This document shows, piece by piece, positions 1-13,167 of a stretch of 64,000 nucleotides of DNA. Every line of letters starts with the position of its first letter. Position 1 is the first letter of the stretch. A program made the position numbers and the translations under genes. This DNA comes from Zelopaecilomyces penicillatus (Eukaryota; Ascomycota; Sordariomycetes; Hypocreales; Pseudodiploosporaceae): positions 3,162,001-3,226,000 of the forward strand of contig VCCP01000003.1 of NCBI GenBank assembly GCA_005765155.1, in the 5' to 3' direction. Below the pieces are notes generated by a model. It was not told the DNA's origin. It worked only from the letters and a program-made list of their open reading frames with translations, and searched no databases.

Positions 1-3000
1 AGCTTGATAGCCCTCCATGGATAGCCTGGACAGGTTCCGCCGCCTGCCCGCCTGACCCTTTCGGCGGGGACTGCTGGGGCGCTGTCATTGGCTGGTTGTC
101 GAGGCGGAACCTGCTGAAGAACTAGTAGCCAGTGAAAGCGAAAGCGGGGGCGTAGGGAAAAGAACATCAAAAGCCCTGTTGCCAGGTTGGCACCAGCCCA
201 GCCTGACATGATACGATCAAGCTGGTGATTGATTCCGTCGTACAAGAAATTATCAAACACTCATTACATCCATCCCACAATACTGAACCATGCGATTGGG
301 ATACGGCGGCGGAACCAGTGCTAGGGACCCTGTCTGGTGGGCCAACCAGATCACTGGAAGAAGAGATGGCCACGCACCAACACGAACTTCAGACAGACCA
401 GGCTGTGCCATCAGTTTGTAACGTTTACGGGTACGGTTTGGCTGTGGACCATCCTACATCCCAGGCCCTCCATCTGGATTGGATATATTCGAGCGAGGGC
501 ACTAGCTGTACGTTACCGAATAACAATATGCGGCCCAGGCTCAAGCGGAGGCCGTGTGTGCCTTTTCAAAGCTAGTCAAGGGCATAGGGCAGGCAGGCAT
601 TGGAGTCAGCCTCGCTCGGTGCTGGTTGGTGCAGAATTGAACTACCTAGTTTCACCTGCCCTCGATTCGTCGGCTTCGCATTTGAGTCGCCATCGTCCGC
701 CCGCAGCGGCCCTGCGCTGAAATCAGAAACTTTGAAGCTGAAGAGACCTGCTTCAAATGGGCCCGACTGGCTGTCAGCTCTCCAACCAGACCTGCAGGAG
801 TCGGTCTGGCGGACGCAAGCAGGAATTGTCAATGGCCGCTTCTCTAGCCTCACACATTTGCTTGGACGAATCACCAAAAATTTTAGCCTCGCACCAGCAT
901 GTGGCATCCAGCAGAGCGGCCAGGGCCTGGCCACCTGGAGCCCTGGTTGAAAAATGGACTACTTTTGCACCATCATTCAGTTTGTGACGCAACGACGCGC
1001 AACGCAAATGCTTTGGCATTCATTCAATGTAGAAAGTCAGGATACGGAGCAGTAAGTGCTACGTAACCCTTTAGGGCTCAGATTTGCGACTAGTTCTATC
1101 TCGGGAAAGGCTACTGTCCGAATTGCGAGGGGTTTGAAGCAGTTATTGAGGCTTGAGCTTGCAGAATCGACCTCACGGATAGGAGTAAAACTGCAAGTCA
1201 TCCCGGCCATATTTGCACTTACATACTAGTACAATAGGATCCAAGTCCACATTATCGAGTTGCAACGGGGCTAGTGTCTTCCGCAAGTTTGATGGTTGCG
1301 GAGCCACAACTTTTCGACTAGAGGAATGCCACGTCCCAAGAATGCAACACATAAGTTAAGATGTGTGGCATATCAACAGCCTTGGAGACCGGCATCTTCA
1401 TCCAACGTCAGTTTAGCTCAGTGTTTGTTTGCTCGCATAGAACTGGAGTACTTGTACTTGTATTCCCAGACTTGGCAAGCCCCCTCCTTACCTCCAAGCC
1501 GGCAGTAGGAAATGGCTGGTAAACTAACATGAACACTAGCACTAATAACCCGGTGCAAGTAACAAGTCATATTCCTGGAGCTTCGGAATGCAAGATAGAT
1601 TGTATGCAGACGCTAGGAAGTTTTACATCGACAGGCCAATCCGATATAATATCTTTTTGCTCCCGGTTCCGGACTGTCTATTGTCTCAAAGATGACGTGT
1701 CTGGGTAGAGGGGAGTCGTAGAGGCAAATTTCTCACGCACACGAGAAATGTATACAGACCTACACCTACCTACATGATACAGCGCATGGTGTGGAGGCAT
1801 GCATACACATATGATCCGTACATACTACACTGGGCTGCAGACAGATATGCCATGTTGTAGCTGCCGGCCCCCATTTCAGCGGCCGTTGATAGACTGGTGA
1901 TGCCGCCAGTTAATTGACTTACAACACAAGGTCGGTGACGCCCAACCGGAACGGCTTGTAACGTTAAAATCCCTCTCTCTCATATGCGACTCTTCAGCTT
2001 GTCTCGCCAGCCGCTTATGCGTCGCCATTCACATGAGATTGCATTTGCGTAGCGTGTTGAAGTCCCTCGCCACCGGAGACCACGTACGCATATATGTCCA
2101 GCAGTCCCCAGGAGTAGACTCGCTGGTATACGGCCGATTGACATAAGGAGACAGAAGAGAGGGCGCCAAACCAACGGCCAGCCAGCCTTGCTCTTCCTCT
2201 TCCTCCCTTTCAGCCTTGATGATTGCAAACGCTTGCACACGGGGGTTGACTGAAAAAATGGTGGGGTATTTTCTTACATGAGCACGGCGAGTTGCAATGT
2301 GTATGCAGTATGCTTGCATGCGAGGGCTTATGCACGGCAACAAATGACCGCGATCCTTTCTGCTGCCCGATGGTTGTGGCCCAATGAATGCCGTTAGGAC
2401 GTGGGGATCTTATCATGATTCCTTGTTCTGCTGGAATTTTAATGAGACCATGACTCTGGGTGTGCATTCAGGGTCCCTCCTTGTTGGTATGCCTCCAGAG
2501 TGCAGATATCTGCAGGGAAGTAATTCGGTCTCGTGTATCCCAACTCCTGCAAGAAAATGATTCGCTCGGCCTTCGGCTCAAGTTTCGATGGATGCTAACA
2601 GAGGGAGGCGACTGTCGTGGCGATGGCCAAGGCTATCAAGGTGCTAGCCGCAAGATGTTCAGCCGTGCCAGGCCCCAGGCTTGTGTGGCGCAGCAATGTG
2701 CATACCAAGATCACAGCCACGCTTCAACAGTCTAGTAGGTTGTCTAGTTACAGATTTTCGATGAGACATCGCCCCCCGATCCCACACCGCTCCGTGCTAT
2801 TGTAATTGAACTCCTGTTCTGGTTAAATTTAGCTCAGACAGTGAGGGAGTGGCGGACAATTTTTTACTAATGTTTCGAGCGGCCTTGCCCTCGCAGTACG
2901 AGTTTGAATAAATAGTGACATGCCAAACAACCCTATACTAAAAGCGAGCTAGGAGGTTGGATGCCACCATTTCGATTGCACCACGTCGGGATTGAAGGTT

Positions 3001-5519
3001 ATCAAAATTAATATATTGTCCTATGTACTGTGGTTAGATGAGCATCGACAATATACTTCGGGTTTCAAAATAGATTTGATAGCGTATGGGCTAAAAATAG
3101 GTCCAAGGTAGGCACAACTGTGAACGGAGCTAACTCGAAGCCATGAGAAGACAGTACAGCAAAACAAAAACTTTGACGTAAGGAGATATCCGCAAAGCAG
3201 TGACTTTAAATAAAACGAACAGGAACGTGCTAAAACCTCGGCGTATGTATTAGTACACACAAAATATAAAAAGAAAAAGAGGGCTGTTGGGAATTCTTTT
3301 CAAAGCCTCTGGCTACAACTCTTCTAGTAGACGAACTTGCCATTTGAAAGAACCAAGCAGGTGGAACCGAGTTTGTTTCAATTGTCATTAGCAAACCCCG
3401 AGAAGAGTAGAATTAATTAGTTGAAACTGTTATGGCCATAGAACTCACTTACAAAAGCTGACAGTACGGGGCATTCGCCAATGGGGAGGTGATCGTATCA
3501 CCAAAAACCGCATAAGGTCAATTGTCTTCGGATTCGTCATACGAGTAGACCATGGGTTGCGTATTATTTTTTGGATTGTTCGGGCCTGCCTGATGTGGAC
3601 AGAACGCAAAGGATTGGTAGGATCTTCATGATTTTCGGCTCCCCAATCACAGTTACTAGCCGGGTCTGGTCAAATATGTGAAGGTCAAGACGAAGTGCCT
3701 TCCTAATGAGACAAGTTCGGTGTTGGCTTCAAGATCGCATTGCTACCTCAAGGGCCGTTCGCAGTCCGGAGACTTGTTAGCAGCAACAGACTGTGACGCA
3801 TTGCGACCGAGTGTTTGCCGGTGGTGCAACCGGACCAGTGCGTCGTTTACTACAAAGTTGGGAATATGGTTGGCACAATAGGGTAACATGCCGGTGCACG
3901 TTGACATTTCTCAAACACATAATGCTTGATGATCCCGTTTCCGGCCCGGCTTGCCGTACATCTCAAAGAGGTCACTGGTGTTTGTCAATAGACGAATCGA
4001 GAAGGTAGTTGACATTGTGCCCACGTTTTTGACTGACGAGTGCTTGGCGCCCAATCAAACAACCAAGCTTCAGATTCATGCTATCGCATTGCCAGACAAG
4101 GGGATGGAGAATGTTTTGACGGTCTTTTTGGTTGAAGGGACGACTGTTTGTCCGGGTGAAAGATTCCGCATGATCCATCATTACCGATGTCGCAAGGTAC
4201 CATATATCAGGATTGAACAGGACAACAGGCGTCACAAAAAAGCGATTTAACACACACCCATTCAGAGGCCGGCTCCAGTCGATGGAAAGTTTGGCTTGTG
4301 TTGTCCCTGCTCCTCTTTGCTTGCAACAAGATTCCTAGATCGATTTCTGGGCCCGATCCAATCCGCACGGACGGAGACACATGGCCTGACTTGCTCATTT
4401 CTCGACTGCCCCATCGTGTCAGTCAGTAATAATGATAACCAGAAGTCAGCGACCAAGTCCGAGACGCCCCTGCACACAACCTTCCTCACAAGCTCCAGTT
4501 GTCTGGGTAGGGGGGCAGAGAAGGGTGGAGACTCCAGAGAGGAGACCATTATCGAAAACGGTTGCAACAGCCGGGGGAAGAAATAACACGAACATTATGA
4601 GCTAGGCAACTAGTCAACTAGGCAGGATGGGCATAACGAAAACTTTCTCTTGGTATCAAAGCTTTTCTCCTTCAAGACCTGCGCGAATTTAAAGCGCGTT
4701 CTTCGAGACTTGTTGACGCAATAAGCTCCGTGTCAAGAGTCCTCGAATGGGGCCTTAAACCTTTGATCCTGCCCCGTCGATATAATCCAACCTCTGGACT
4801 GTCCTTTCACTTTCTGGCTTCTCCTGGCTCTGGACCCAGCTGTCACACCTCGGCACTCTCGTGACGCGCAGCCCTTCGCTTGGCAGTGTCTTGACGAAAC
4901 GCGGGGTCGCAGATCTCCAAACACTCGCAGTGTCCCTCTCTGGCTTTTTTCCCATCTTGACTCCTTCATTTCCAGCGCTTACTGTCATTGGCGCTCCGCT
5001 ATTATCCGCTTTTCATCAACGCCAGCGCGGGAAGACGAAAGACGGGAGAACCTTGAAAAGAGCCGCCAGGACCAGCCCGCGCGACTAGAACAGGTACAGA
5101 CTGTATTTGTACCTGACACCCGACCTGAAGTACCAGGGGGAATCCTAGGGCCTTTGCTAGGCAGGTAACCCTAGCACCACCAGACTTTTAGGCTCTTCGA
5201 CCCCTCGCAGCAGTGCGCTAGCCAATGGGCGGGCGGTTGCGTCACGGCAGAGCGAGGCTGGGGGCTGCAGCAACGTCGCCATCCGACGACTTCGCCCTGC
5301 GACTCATCATCGCCATTGGCGGTTTTCCCCAAAACATACATACAATAACCTGTATTGCTTCCGAGCGAAACACTCAGCGCTTGGCGAGATCTTTCACCCC
5401 ACAGCTGCTTGCGAAATCGACATCGATACTCACCCAAACTGCGTTGCTCTTTCATTTGTTGTAGCAAAAACGACTGTTCCTACCAAGGCCTGGCCGGGCT
5501 TGGGTAGCTTCACGAGAAA
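1..5519. other. Gene-free region
   Basis: No gene can be supported here. Open frames are 60-127 codons, overlap one another on both strands, many lack an ATG, and none gives a recognisable domain or splices into a longer frame. The last 700 bases are pyrimidine-rich and probably form the promoter and leader of the patatin-like gene at 5520. A GTAC-containing inverted pair lies near 5093-5122. No rRNA, tRNA or transposon protein was seen. Confidence 0.6.
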
Positions 5520-7624
5520 ATGATGGACTCCTACGGCATACGGAGGAAGGACACCACCAAGGGTCCTCCTCTGCGCATCCTATCTCTTGGTATGGTCCTC
5601 TCCTTTCTGCTGATAACTGCCGACGTTTGTTTTTTATGCCTTCCTCCTACTGACCTGTGAACTGTAGACGGAGGTGGTGTTCGTGGCTATTCGATGCTCA
5701 TCATCGTCCAAGAACTGATGCACCGCGCATTTGTCGAGACCGAGGGTCGTGCTCCGCGCCGGCATGAAATTCCTAAACCTTGCGAGCACTTCGACTTGAT
5801 TGTTGGAACAGGTACCGGTGGCTTGATCGCACTCATGCTGGGGCGGTTGCGCCTAGATCTGGAGACATGCAAAGAGCTTTATGTGCGGATGACGAGGATG
5901 GTGTTTGAGACAGATAAGACCATTGCAGGCATTCCCTATCGATCAACACTATTCAAAGCTAGCAAGCTGGAGGATGCCATCAGGCAAGCCGTCAGAGAAC
6001 ATACGGTTTTCGAGAAGGAGGGCAACGATGGCATCGAGCCCGACATCATTAGCCCACTCAGTAGTCGTGGCCATTCACACTCAAGTAGCGTCTCGCCTCG
6101 TCGGCACTCCAGCAATGCGAGCACCCTCAGCTTCAGCGCGCGAGGCCCTTCAGCACAGATGTCGCTAAATCGATCACCTCTCAGTTTAAGATATGGAAAT
6201 GGAAATGCGAGGCTCTACGACGCCAGGGAGAATAGAACCAAGACGTAAGTTGTTCTCGTTGTTCTCTACAGCACCAACAGCTGCACAGTACGATTTCTTC
6301 TGTTTATACGAGACGTTTCCGGATCCCCCGGAAAACATGAGCTAACATGGTGAGCTACAGAGCTGTTACGGCGATATACAAAGGTTCCTCAAAAAACAGC
6401 CCGTCAGTGATATTGCGATCATATGATTCCCGGCGAGAACCATCACCAGAATTTGACTGTAAAATCTGGCAAGCGGGACGGGCCACATGTGCCATTGGAC
6501 TTGCATTCAAGCCCATCCAAATCGGGCAATCAATTTTCCACGACGACGGCGTCGGCACGTTTAACCCTGCCCCCGAGGCCCTCGATGAGGCAGTTATGAA
6601 TGAATGGCCGGGCCGAGATGTTGGGGTCTTTGTTAGCGTTGGAACCGGTAAACGGCCTGGGGGAAGCGATGCGAACCAGCAGATGTGGTACGAGGGTTTC
6701 CTAGGCGAATTTGCGGAAGCGCGGAGAAGGCTTATCTCCAAGATTGAGGGCTGCGAGACCATTCATGAGTACATGCTGAGGGAGCATCTCGCGAAGCGCA
6801 ACGTAAATGCGGAGAATTACTATCGACTGAACGTTGAAATCGGAGTTGGTGAGTTTGGCATGAACGAGTGGCATCGTCTGGGAGATATCAGCACTGGAAC
6901 CCGGCAATACATGGCGCGAGAAGCGGAACAGAAGATGATTCAGGGAATATCTGTCAAGCTGGCCAAGGTTTACAAAGCCAAAGCCCGATGGGACCGCATG
7001 ACTCAAGGCAACAATGACATACCGGACGTGCCTCAGTTGATTAAAACCACAACGTCCAACTTTGAATATCCATTGGCGGTAGAGCTGCCAGGCGACTCGC
7101 CAACTCTGCCCCCAACTATTCTTTCGCCTCGGCCTCGCACCCCTCCCAGCCGTTCGTCTTATGAATCCGGACCAGAGAGTATCAACGTGTCATCAAACTA
7201 TCCATCGTCACCTCGAACTTCTTACGAGAATGTTCGACCAACAACTGGGCACCAGCGAACATCACCACCACCTAGACCACCACGGCCCTTGAGCTTAGTT
7301 GGACCATCTTCCCCTATGATGGACGAGCCTGATCGGCTGTACGGGAATGCCCCAACACCTTTGCAATACCGACATGCTTCTGGTGCGGACAAGATTGCTA
7401 TTGTGAGCAGCGATGAGCAGCCTCGACCATACCACATGCACCAAATGGCACCTCCGCCACTCAATATCGAACCTCCCCCCTTGCCACCCAAGACTCCCCT
7501 GCCAGAACTTGGCCACCGCCACCATAAGATGAATGTGTCACAAATTTCGATCCCACCCTATCCTCTGGACGATGAAGAACCCCCGACAGTCAACATGTCG
7601 CGGAAGCCAGAGTATCGAGGTTGA
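5520..7624 (+). CDS. Patatin-like phospholipase-fold protein, nucleophile Ser replaced by Gly
   Basis: Exons 5520-5589, 5668-6244 and 6361-7624 give 636 residues. Introns have GTATGG..TAG and GTAAGT..CAG ends. The N-terminus holds the patatin oxyanion-hole loop DGGGVRG (24-30). The nucleophile elbow should read GxSxG but reads GTGTGG (70-75), so residue 72 is Gly (codon GGT at 5811-5813). A DDGVG stretch in exon 3 may hold the catalytic Asp. A Ser-rich insert (about 160-205) and a long Pro-rich tail (about 460-636) follow fungal practice for this family and suggest a cytosolic or membrane-associated protein. Active patatins hydrolyse acyl esters of phospholipids or neutral lipids; with this substitution hydrolysis is doubtful, and a scaffold or binding role is possible. 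The ATG at 5520 is followed directly by a second ATG; either may start translation. Confidence 0.88.
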
Positions 7625-10201
7625 TGCTAAGATCTGATTATGTCATTGATGTCTCTGATTGAGAGTCTTTATCATGCTGTACTTCATCTAGGATGGTTGC
7701 CTGATGTCAGGTTCATTTGTTTTCTTCATGATGCGTAAACATTTTTTCGTTTGATACCACTACGCGGCAGGGGGAGATTCCAGAAGGAGGACTTTTTGTG
7801 TGGTTAACGAATATCGATTTTCAATTCGAATTGAGCTAGGATATCGTAAGGAGGTGGGTGTTGGTTTCAAGCGTTTATGTATTATTATACCTAGAATTGA
7901 AGAAGGATTTGGGACAGGTGAATACAATGCCCAATTTGGTATGAAAATTTGGGCCATATTAACACTGACTGTGATGTCATTCTATCTTTGGTATAGAAAA
8001 TGGTGTGTACTGTGTGTGTTCAAAGGACAAGCATAGCATGTGTAAAATAGGTAATACGGAAATGACAAAGAGAGCGTTTGTCATGCTTTGCAATGGCGAT
8101 TCCGGCGCACCCCACCGCCGGATATTGAGCGGGCTTTACTTAATAATACCTGTCACTCTTGTAGTCAGACTGGTGTGATTTTTGGCAGCCGACAGCAACA
8201 GGATAGTGGCAAATCCCTGCGTTGATCGACAACGCCAAAAACGTGGCTGCTCTTGCTCCCCTTTGGCATCCCTGACAGTCTAAGTTACACAGCGTAGCAA
8301 GCAAACAAGGTGAAGGTAGGTCTACTACACGTGGCGTCAAAGTTGACGCAAGCCTGATAACAAGGTTCTGAAGAACTAACGGGGGGAAGGGGAAGTGAAG
8401 AGCATGGTAGGTATGCAAGGGGAGAGTAACATCAATTGTTGGATAATACTCTGCATCAAGTTGTGGTGGTGGTCAATTGTGAGCGTTGGTTTGGTAGTAA
8501 TAAGTTTCAGGAGGACCCGTCATTGGACGGACTGGAACTACCGAAGTTGCCGGGCCGGCATTCAGTCCCGCCTTGCCGGGGGCGATGTCTCCGGGCGATT
8601 CGATTCCGTCTTACATACATTTTGGCCTTTGTCCGTGTCTGTTCACCGAACGAAGGCAGGAGGGAGAGTGTTTCAACCCACATGCGCCGAATCGGGTTGC
8701 GATGAACCGAGACTTGAGATGAAACCAGCTGATGTGTGGGCCTTTATACAATAAAGGTGGGCGACTCCGTAAAACTCCGCATTTGATAATGGTGATGGAA
8801 GGGATGGGACAAAGACAGATGACAGAAACATCAAATTTATAAGTGATGGATGAGATGGAATGGGATGGAAAGCCACATATTGGTTTTCTGTGATGGGGTA
8901 GATAGACTGGCAGACAGACAAGATGGACAGTTCTCCTCTGGTGGTGGAAAGCCACACCGTTCACGCCCCAATGGAGTTTCTGTCCTGAAATTGAAGCTTG
9001 GCCGAGGCCTAAGCGGTGCATTTTTTTTTTCGGCACGAAGCTAGCAAGGGTGTGTATATGGAATAGGAAAGAAAGCAAAAGAGAGCTATGGTTGGTTTGA
9101 TGATTCCCGTCTACGCCGATTATCCTAAACTCCTAAAGAAGCAAAGCAGACAAGCATCGTTTACGAGCCCCCTAGCCCTTGGTTTGGCCGCTTTCGTTCA
9201 TTGCTGCTTTGGCTAGGTAGGCTAGGCTAGGCTGGCAATAGCTAGCTTTATAGCCCCCACGAGCCTGGGGACGCCAGATTGAAGGATGCATGCATCATGG
9301 CAGGATTGGGGGGGGGGGGGGGACGCTGACCATGACCGTGACAGCAGGGAAACCCTGTCCGACAGATCCGATTAGGGTCGCTGACGGCAATGAGGTGTGT
9401 GTGTGTGAGTGAATGATTAATTATCTATTTGACCACGCCCGTTGCTCCCAGATTCGGCAGCGTGCCGAAACGGGGTCTGGCTGTCTGTCTTTCCATGACA
9501 CTCCATCTTTCTCTTCCGTTGCTGAAGTGAGCACCTACTATTATTACAGAGGGCTGAGTCACTAAATTCCCTAACTAATTACAGCACTCCCACTGACAGA
9601 CAGCCTAGGAATTAGAGCCCACGTTGCACTGTTGCACTGCTGCACCGTTGCGCGCGAGGCCGTTCCTGGGTGTTCGGGTCTATTAATCCCACTGGTTCAG
9701 TAGGGGGAATCAACTATTACTGCCCACACCCGCCTGCCGACCGCCCATCGCGCGCCACCCTGTCTTGTCACGCTCGTGTCTACCACATTCCCCAAAACCT
9801 GCTGGTCAAAGGTTCATCTCATCTCACTCCCCCCATCGCCAATTCTCCAATTCAGCAGCTTCTGCAGCGCAAGCCAGCCAACCACAAGTTCTTTCAGACA
9901 CAGGCTATCGATAGCCTGGCCTGTCCCCGGCAGACGACGCAGGGCGTGCCCCATCCCCCCCCCGCCGGAAGGGGACCCGGCGGCGAAGCTCTTGTTTCTC
10001 GGTCTTTGATTCCGCATCCTTCGCGGGTTCTTTTCGACGTCTTTCTCCATCATCTCGGACCCCCGGCCGAGATCATTCACAGGGCACGCGGAGCCGTTGA
10101 ACATCGGAGGTGCATTTCATTGGCCCCGCCTTGTCACTGCTGCTGCTTTTCTCGCGGGTGTCGTTGCTGCTTGGCTGGTGTTTTGCCCGCCTTTCAAGGC
10201 A
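7625..10201. other. Intergenic region with G15 tract and TAGGC repeats
   Basis: No supported gene. It holds a run of 15 G at 9308-9322, short TAGGC/TAGGT direct repeats at about 9211-9236, and a C-rich stretch near 9950-9970. The last 400-500 bases are C/T-rich with A-poor composition, as in long fungal leaders, and probably belong to the transcript of the regulator starting at 10202. Confidence 0.55.
9308..9322 (+). repeat. Mononucleotide G15 tract
   Basis: Fifteen consecutive G on the plus strand. A second run of 15 G is at 15223-15237, and runs of 10 G are at 56117-56126 and 60117-60126. All are intergenic. Confidence 0.9.
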
Positions 10202-12852
10202 ATGTCCGATAACTTGCAGATGCAGGGGTCGTCGCCCCATCGCCGCTCTGTCAAGACCAGATACGCCACATCGTGCACTGAGTGTCGACGACGCAAACAA
10301 AAGGTTAGTAAATTTTGTCTGTGAGTAGATTGTCATTGGAAAATGACAATGCTTGCTCAACTCTCTTGTATCATTTGCCTTTGATATATATAGCCCCACC
10401 TACGCCTGGCGGATATAGCCCACATTGGCTGTTTCGTGGTTTAACAACACCCCCGTGGCTGTGGATCGAAAATGTGCAAGACAATGCATAACAACTTCAA
10501 TGGATTAAGTTTAGTTATTCGCAATCATAATATCGATTTGCTAACGATTGTCCCTATGCTGGGCGGGTGTGCCTTATAGTGCAACCAAGGCCAGCCATGC
10601 ACCAACTGTGTTCGTCGCTTTCCGCAGCCAACGTGCGAGTATACTACCAAGTCGATTAAGAGGTGAGTAATTATCCATCAACAAGCCTTGTGTCTCAAGG
10701 CACAAGGAAATTGAATTGTGGACCATTTAGCTCCAGTCAGAAACTTTTGGCCAATGACTAAGATTATTATTTGTATTACAGACCGACTCGAGTAGGCTCA
10801 TCTAGCAAGCCAAACCTCCAGGTGGTGTTGGACGGCGAGGCCTACTCACATCTTGATCTTGCAGAGATCCAAGATGCTATTCTTCAAGTTGAAGGGTTAG
10901 CCACCGCTGGCAGCCCCACAGAGGTTGCTGGAGTCCCGTTATCAGACGGCAATGGATCTCCTGTAGACTCGCAATCAAGTTCTGACGATTGTCTCAAAGT
11001 CGTCATTAGAGATGAGACGGGCATAATGAAGCCGAGGACTCTTCTTGCTCTGGTTCAAGTGATTATGAAGGCACGGCTCAAGGTTACCAATCGGATTCTC
11101 AACGACGAATGGAGTATCAATGGCCCCGAACTACTGCGGGCCGTACAACAAGCTGGTCGACCTCCCGCCATGATTGGCGGTTTGGATGACCAGTTGCGAA
11201 ACCTGCCGATGGCACCCACTCGGATGAACATTGAGCTCGTTCGAATCCGTAAGTTTAGATTTTTCATTCTATAACTCCATCAAAGTGGGAAGCGGATAGC
11301 AAAGATGAGTAAACTGACAAAGTAATAATACAGACCTTCAACTCCTGTCCCGTTTCAAGGCATCTCTAGATGGTAACCCTGATCCTGAGAGTCGTTTCAT
11401 GAAGCACTGGGTTCCACTTTCCATCAAAGATCCACTTCTCCTTCAGATTGTGCTCTACACAGCATCGTGTTTCTTGAACGAAACGGGCCGTATCCCCAAG
11501 ATGCTAGTCTGGGCTTACAAGGGCGGAGTTCACCGCATGCTTAATGATCATCTGAGCGCACCAAAGACGCAAATCAGCGACGTTGCCATTATGGGTGCTT
11601 CCCAGATGGTCATGGATTCATGGTATTGGGGCACCACCGACGAATTGATGGCTCATATGGCCGGCCTAAAGACCATGGTGAAGATGAGAGGCGGATTTCA
11701 GGACATGGGGATGCAGGGATTCCTGGCCAAGACGGCGCTGATGTCAGTATTCAAGATATTAAACACCCTTTCGCCCAATCAACCCCATCTTACTGACAAA
11801 TCAACAGAAACGACATTGCCATCGCAATCGCCCATAATATTAGTCCAGCCATGTATGGAGAATCGGGGTTTGAATTCCGTGATGAATTCATGGTTCCTTT
11901 TCAAGTCTCCTTTAACTCGCCTCTCCTATCTGACTGGCCCCCCTTTCTCAGCCCAGGAGGCTCGTCGCAGCTTCACCCAAGCACTGCTCAGATTCTAGAC
12001 GAGATGCGACAGATTCTGAAGGCTATTGTGTCTCTACCGGATATGCCGACGCCCGAACAAGAACAAAATGTGGCGGATGCGGCCAACCGGGCTTTCGGGA
12101 AGCTTAATCAAATGCCTGACGACGTTCCTCAGTACGATGGGGGGCAGGCCACAAAAGTGGCAAAGGAAGAGGATCATGACACACGACGCGATTCTTCAAA
12201 CTGGGAAGGTTGGGATGATGCTTCACCTAGCAACACGAGCGATGCGTCGACACCCCGTGATGGACAGCACTCTGGTTATGATTCAAACTCAACTCGATCC
12301 CAGACAGATGATACCATTATGTCGCCGGCCCCGACTGGCCCGCCAGATCTTATATACCGGTGCGTGCGAATGGCAGCCGCAATCTACTACAGAGCCATTC
12401 TTGCTCGCTCACCTACCGAGGAGATTATTCAGGGTGCTGAGTTCCTCCAAACTTGGGATCTTATTTGGAAGATTGGCTTGGCAGCCTGGAAGCAGAATGT
12501 CGGCATATTCATTTGGGTCATGCTAGCAACCGTGCCTAGCTGCCACAATCTGTCACCTGCACGCTTCATCAAGACGTCGATGGTTGCGGGGCTTATGACG
12601 ATGGCATTGGAAAACTGGCATGTGACTATTGACGCAGCGGAAGCTGCCCTTATGTTCCAACGCTGGCTACGAAGAGAATTCCCGGAAAGCCCCAAGAACA
12701 ATGGAGCTGGCGTAGTGGGCGGCGAGAAGATGGTTGAGAAACATGGGTTCATTCTCCCGGATACGCTTCCAGACATTGTCAACGTCACGTATGAAGAATC
12801 GGAGTATCCAACGGAGGCCGACATGCCTGTTTCACATGTGCGGGCTGGATGA
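10202..12852 (+). CDS. Zn2Cys6 transcription factor with Fungal_trans_2-like domain
   Basis: Five exons (10202-10303, 10580-10662, 10782-11248, 11334-11742, 11808-12852) give 701 residues. The zinc cluster is Cys-x2-Cys-x6-Cys-x5-Cys-x2-Cys-x8-Cys near residues 25-55 and is split by a 276-nt phase-0 intron just before the third Cys. The middle region carries the long helical fungal-specific domain with HMAGLKTMVKMRGG, typical of PF11951 (Fungal_trans_2). A Ser/Thr/Asp-rich linker lies at about 390-450 and more helical sequence follows to the end. It should act in the nucleus as a sequence-specific regulator, often recognising CGG triplets. In-frame sequence upstream of 10202 opens only with TTG, so the ATG at 10202 is the start. 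It lies 315 bases upstream of an FAD oxidase on the same strand, which may be a target; that is inference. Confidence 0.88.
10304..10579 (+). other. Long intron splitting the zinc cluster
   Basis: A 276-nt intron with a GTTAGT donor and TTATAG acceptor. It is among the longest introns in the window and sits exactly between the Lys before and the third Cys of the Zn2Cys6 motif. Confidence 0.8.
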
Positions 12853-13167
12853 CGGATGCCAGCCGTTGGTTTTACCAAGCATCTCCTCACACATACGGCA
12901 TCCTCACCCAGGGTGGAACCGGTCCCGGCGCTAATCATGCAGAGAGGGCCAATATAGCCCAATGACTACCGAAGCAAAAAGAATTCAACATCATCTTGTT
13001 CCAACGGCCACCCCTCCTTTACTCTTTACCAATCGGCTGTCCGGGCACAACATTTCTTTCTAGAATATTTTGCCAACACTTTTGACAGTGCTTACCTAGC
13101 TCTAGCTGATTAAAGGAGAGACAGGAGTTCGACTCCAAAGGCTACAATCTTTTACTAGTCATTCAAA
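12853..13167. other. Short intergenic region
   Basis: About 315 bases between the regulator's stop codon and the start of the FAD oxidase. It must hold the 3' end of the first gene and the promoter of the second. No gene or clear repeat is seen. Confidence 0.6.

Noticed and set aside
572..934. 120-codon minus-strand frame overlapping plus-strand frames of similar length
   Set aside because: Mutually overlapping frames on both strands with no family signature look like chance open frames in G/C-rich DNA.
10097..10201. N-terminal extension of the first Zn2Cys6 regulator with a hydrophobic segment
   Set aside because: The frame opens with TTG and would put a membrane helix before a DNA-binding domain. 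The ATG at 10202 is the sensible start.
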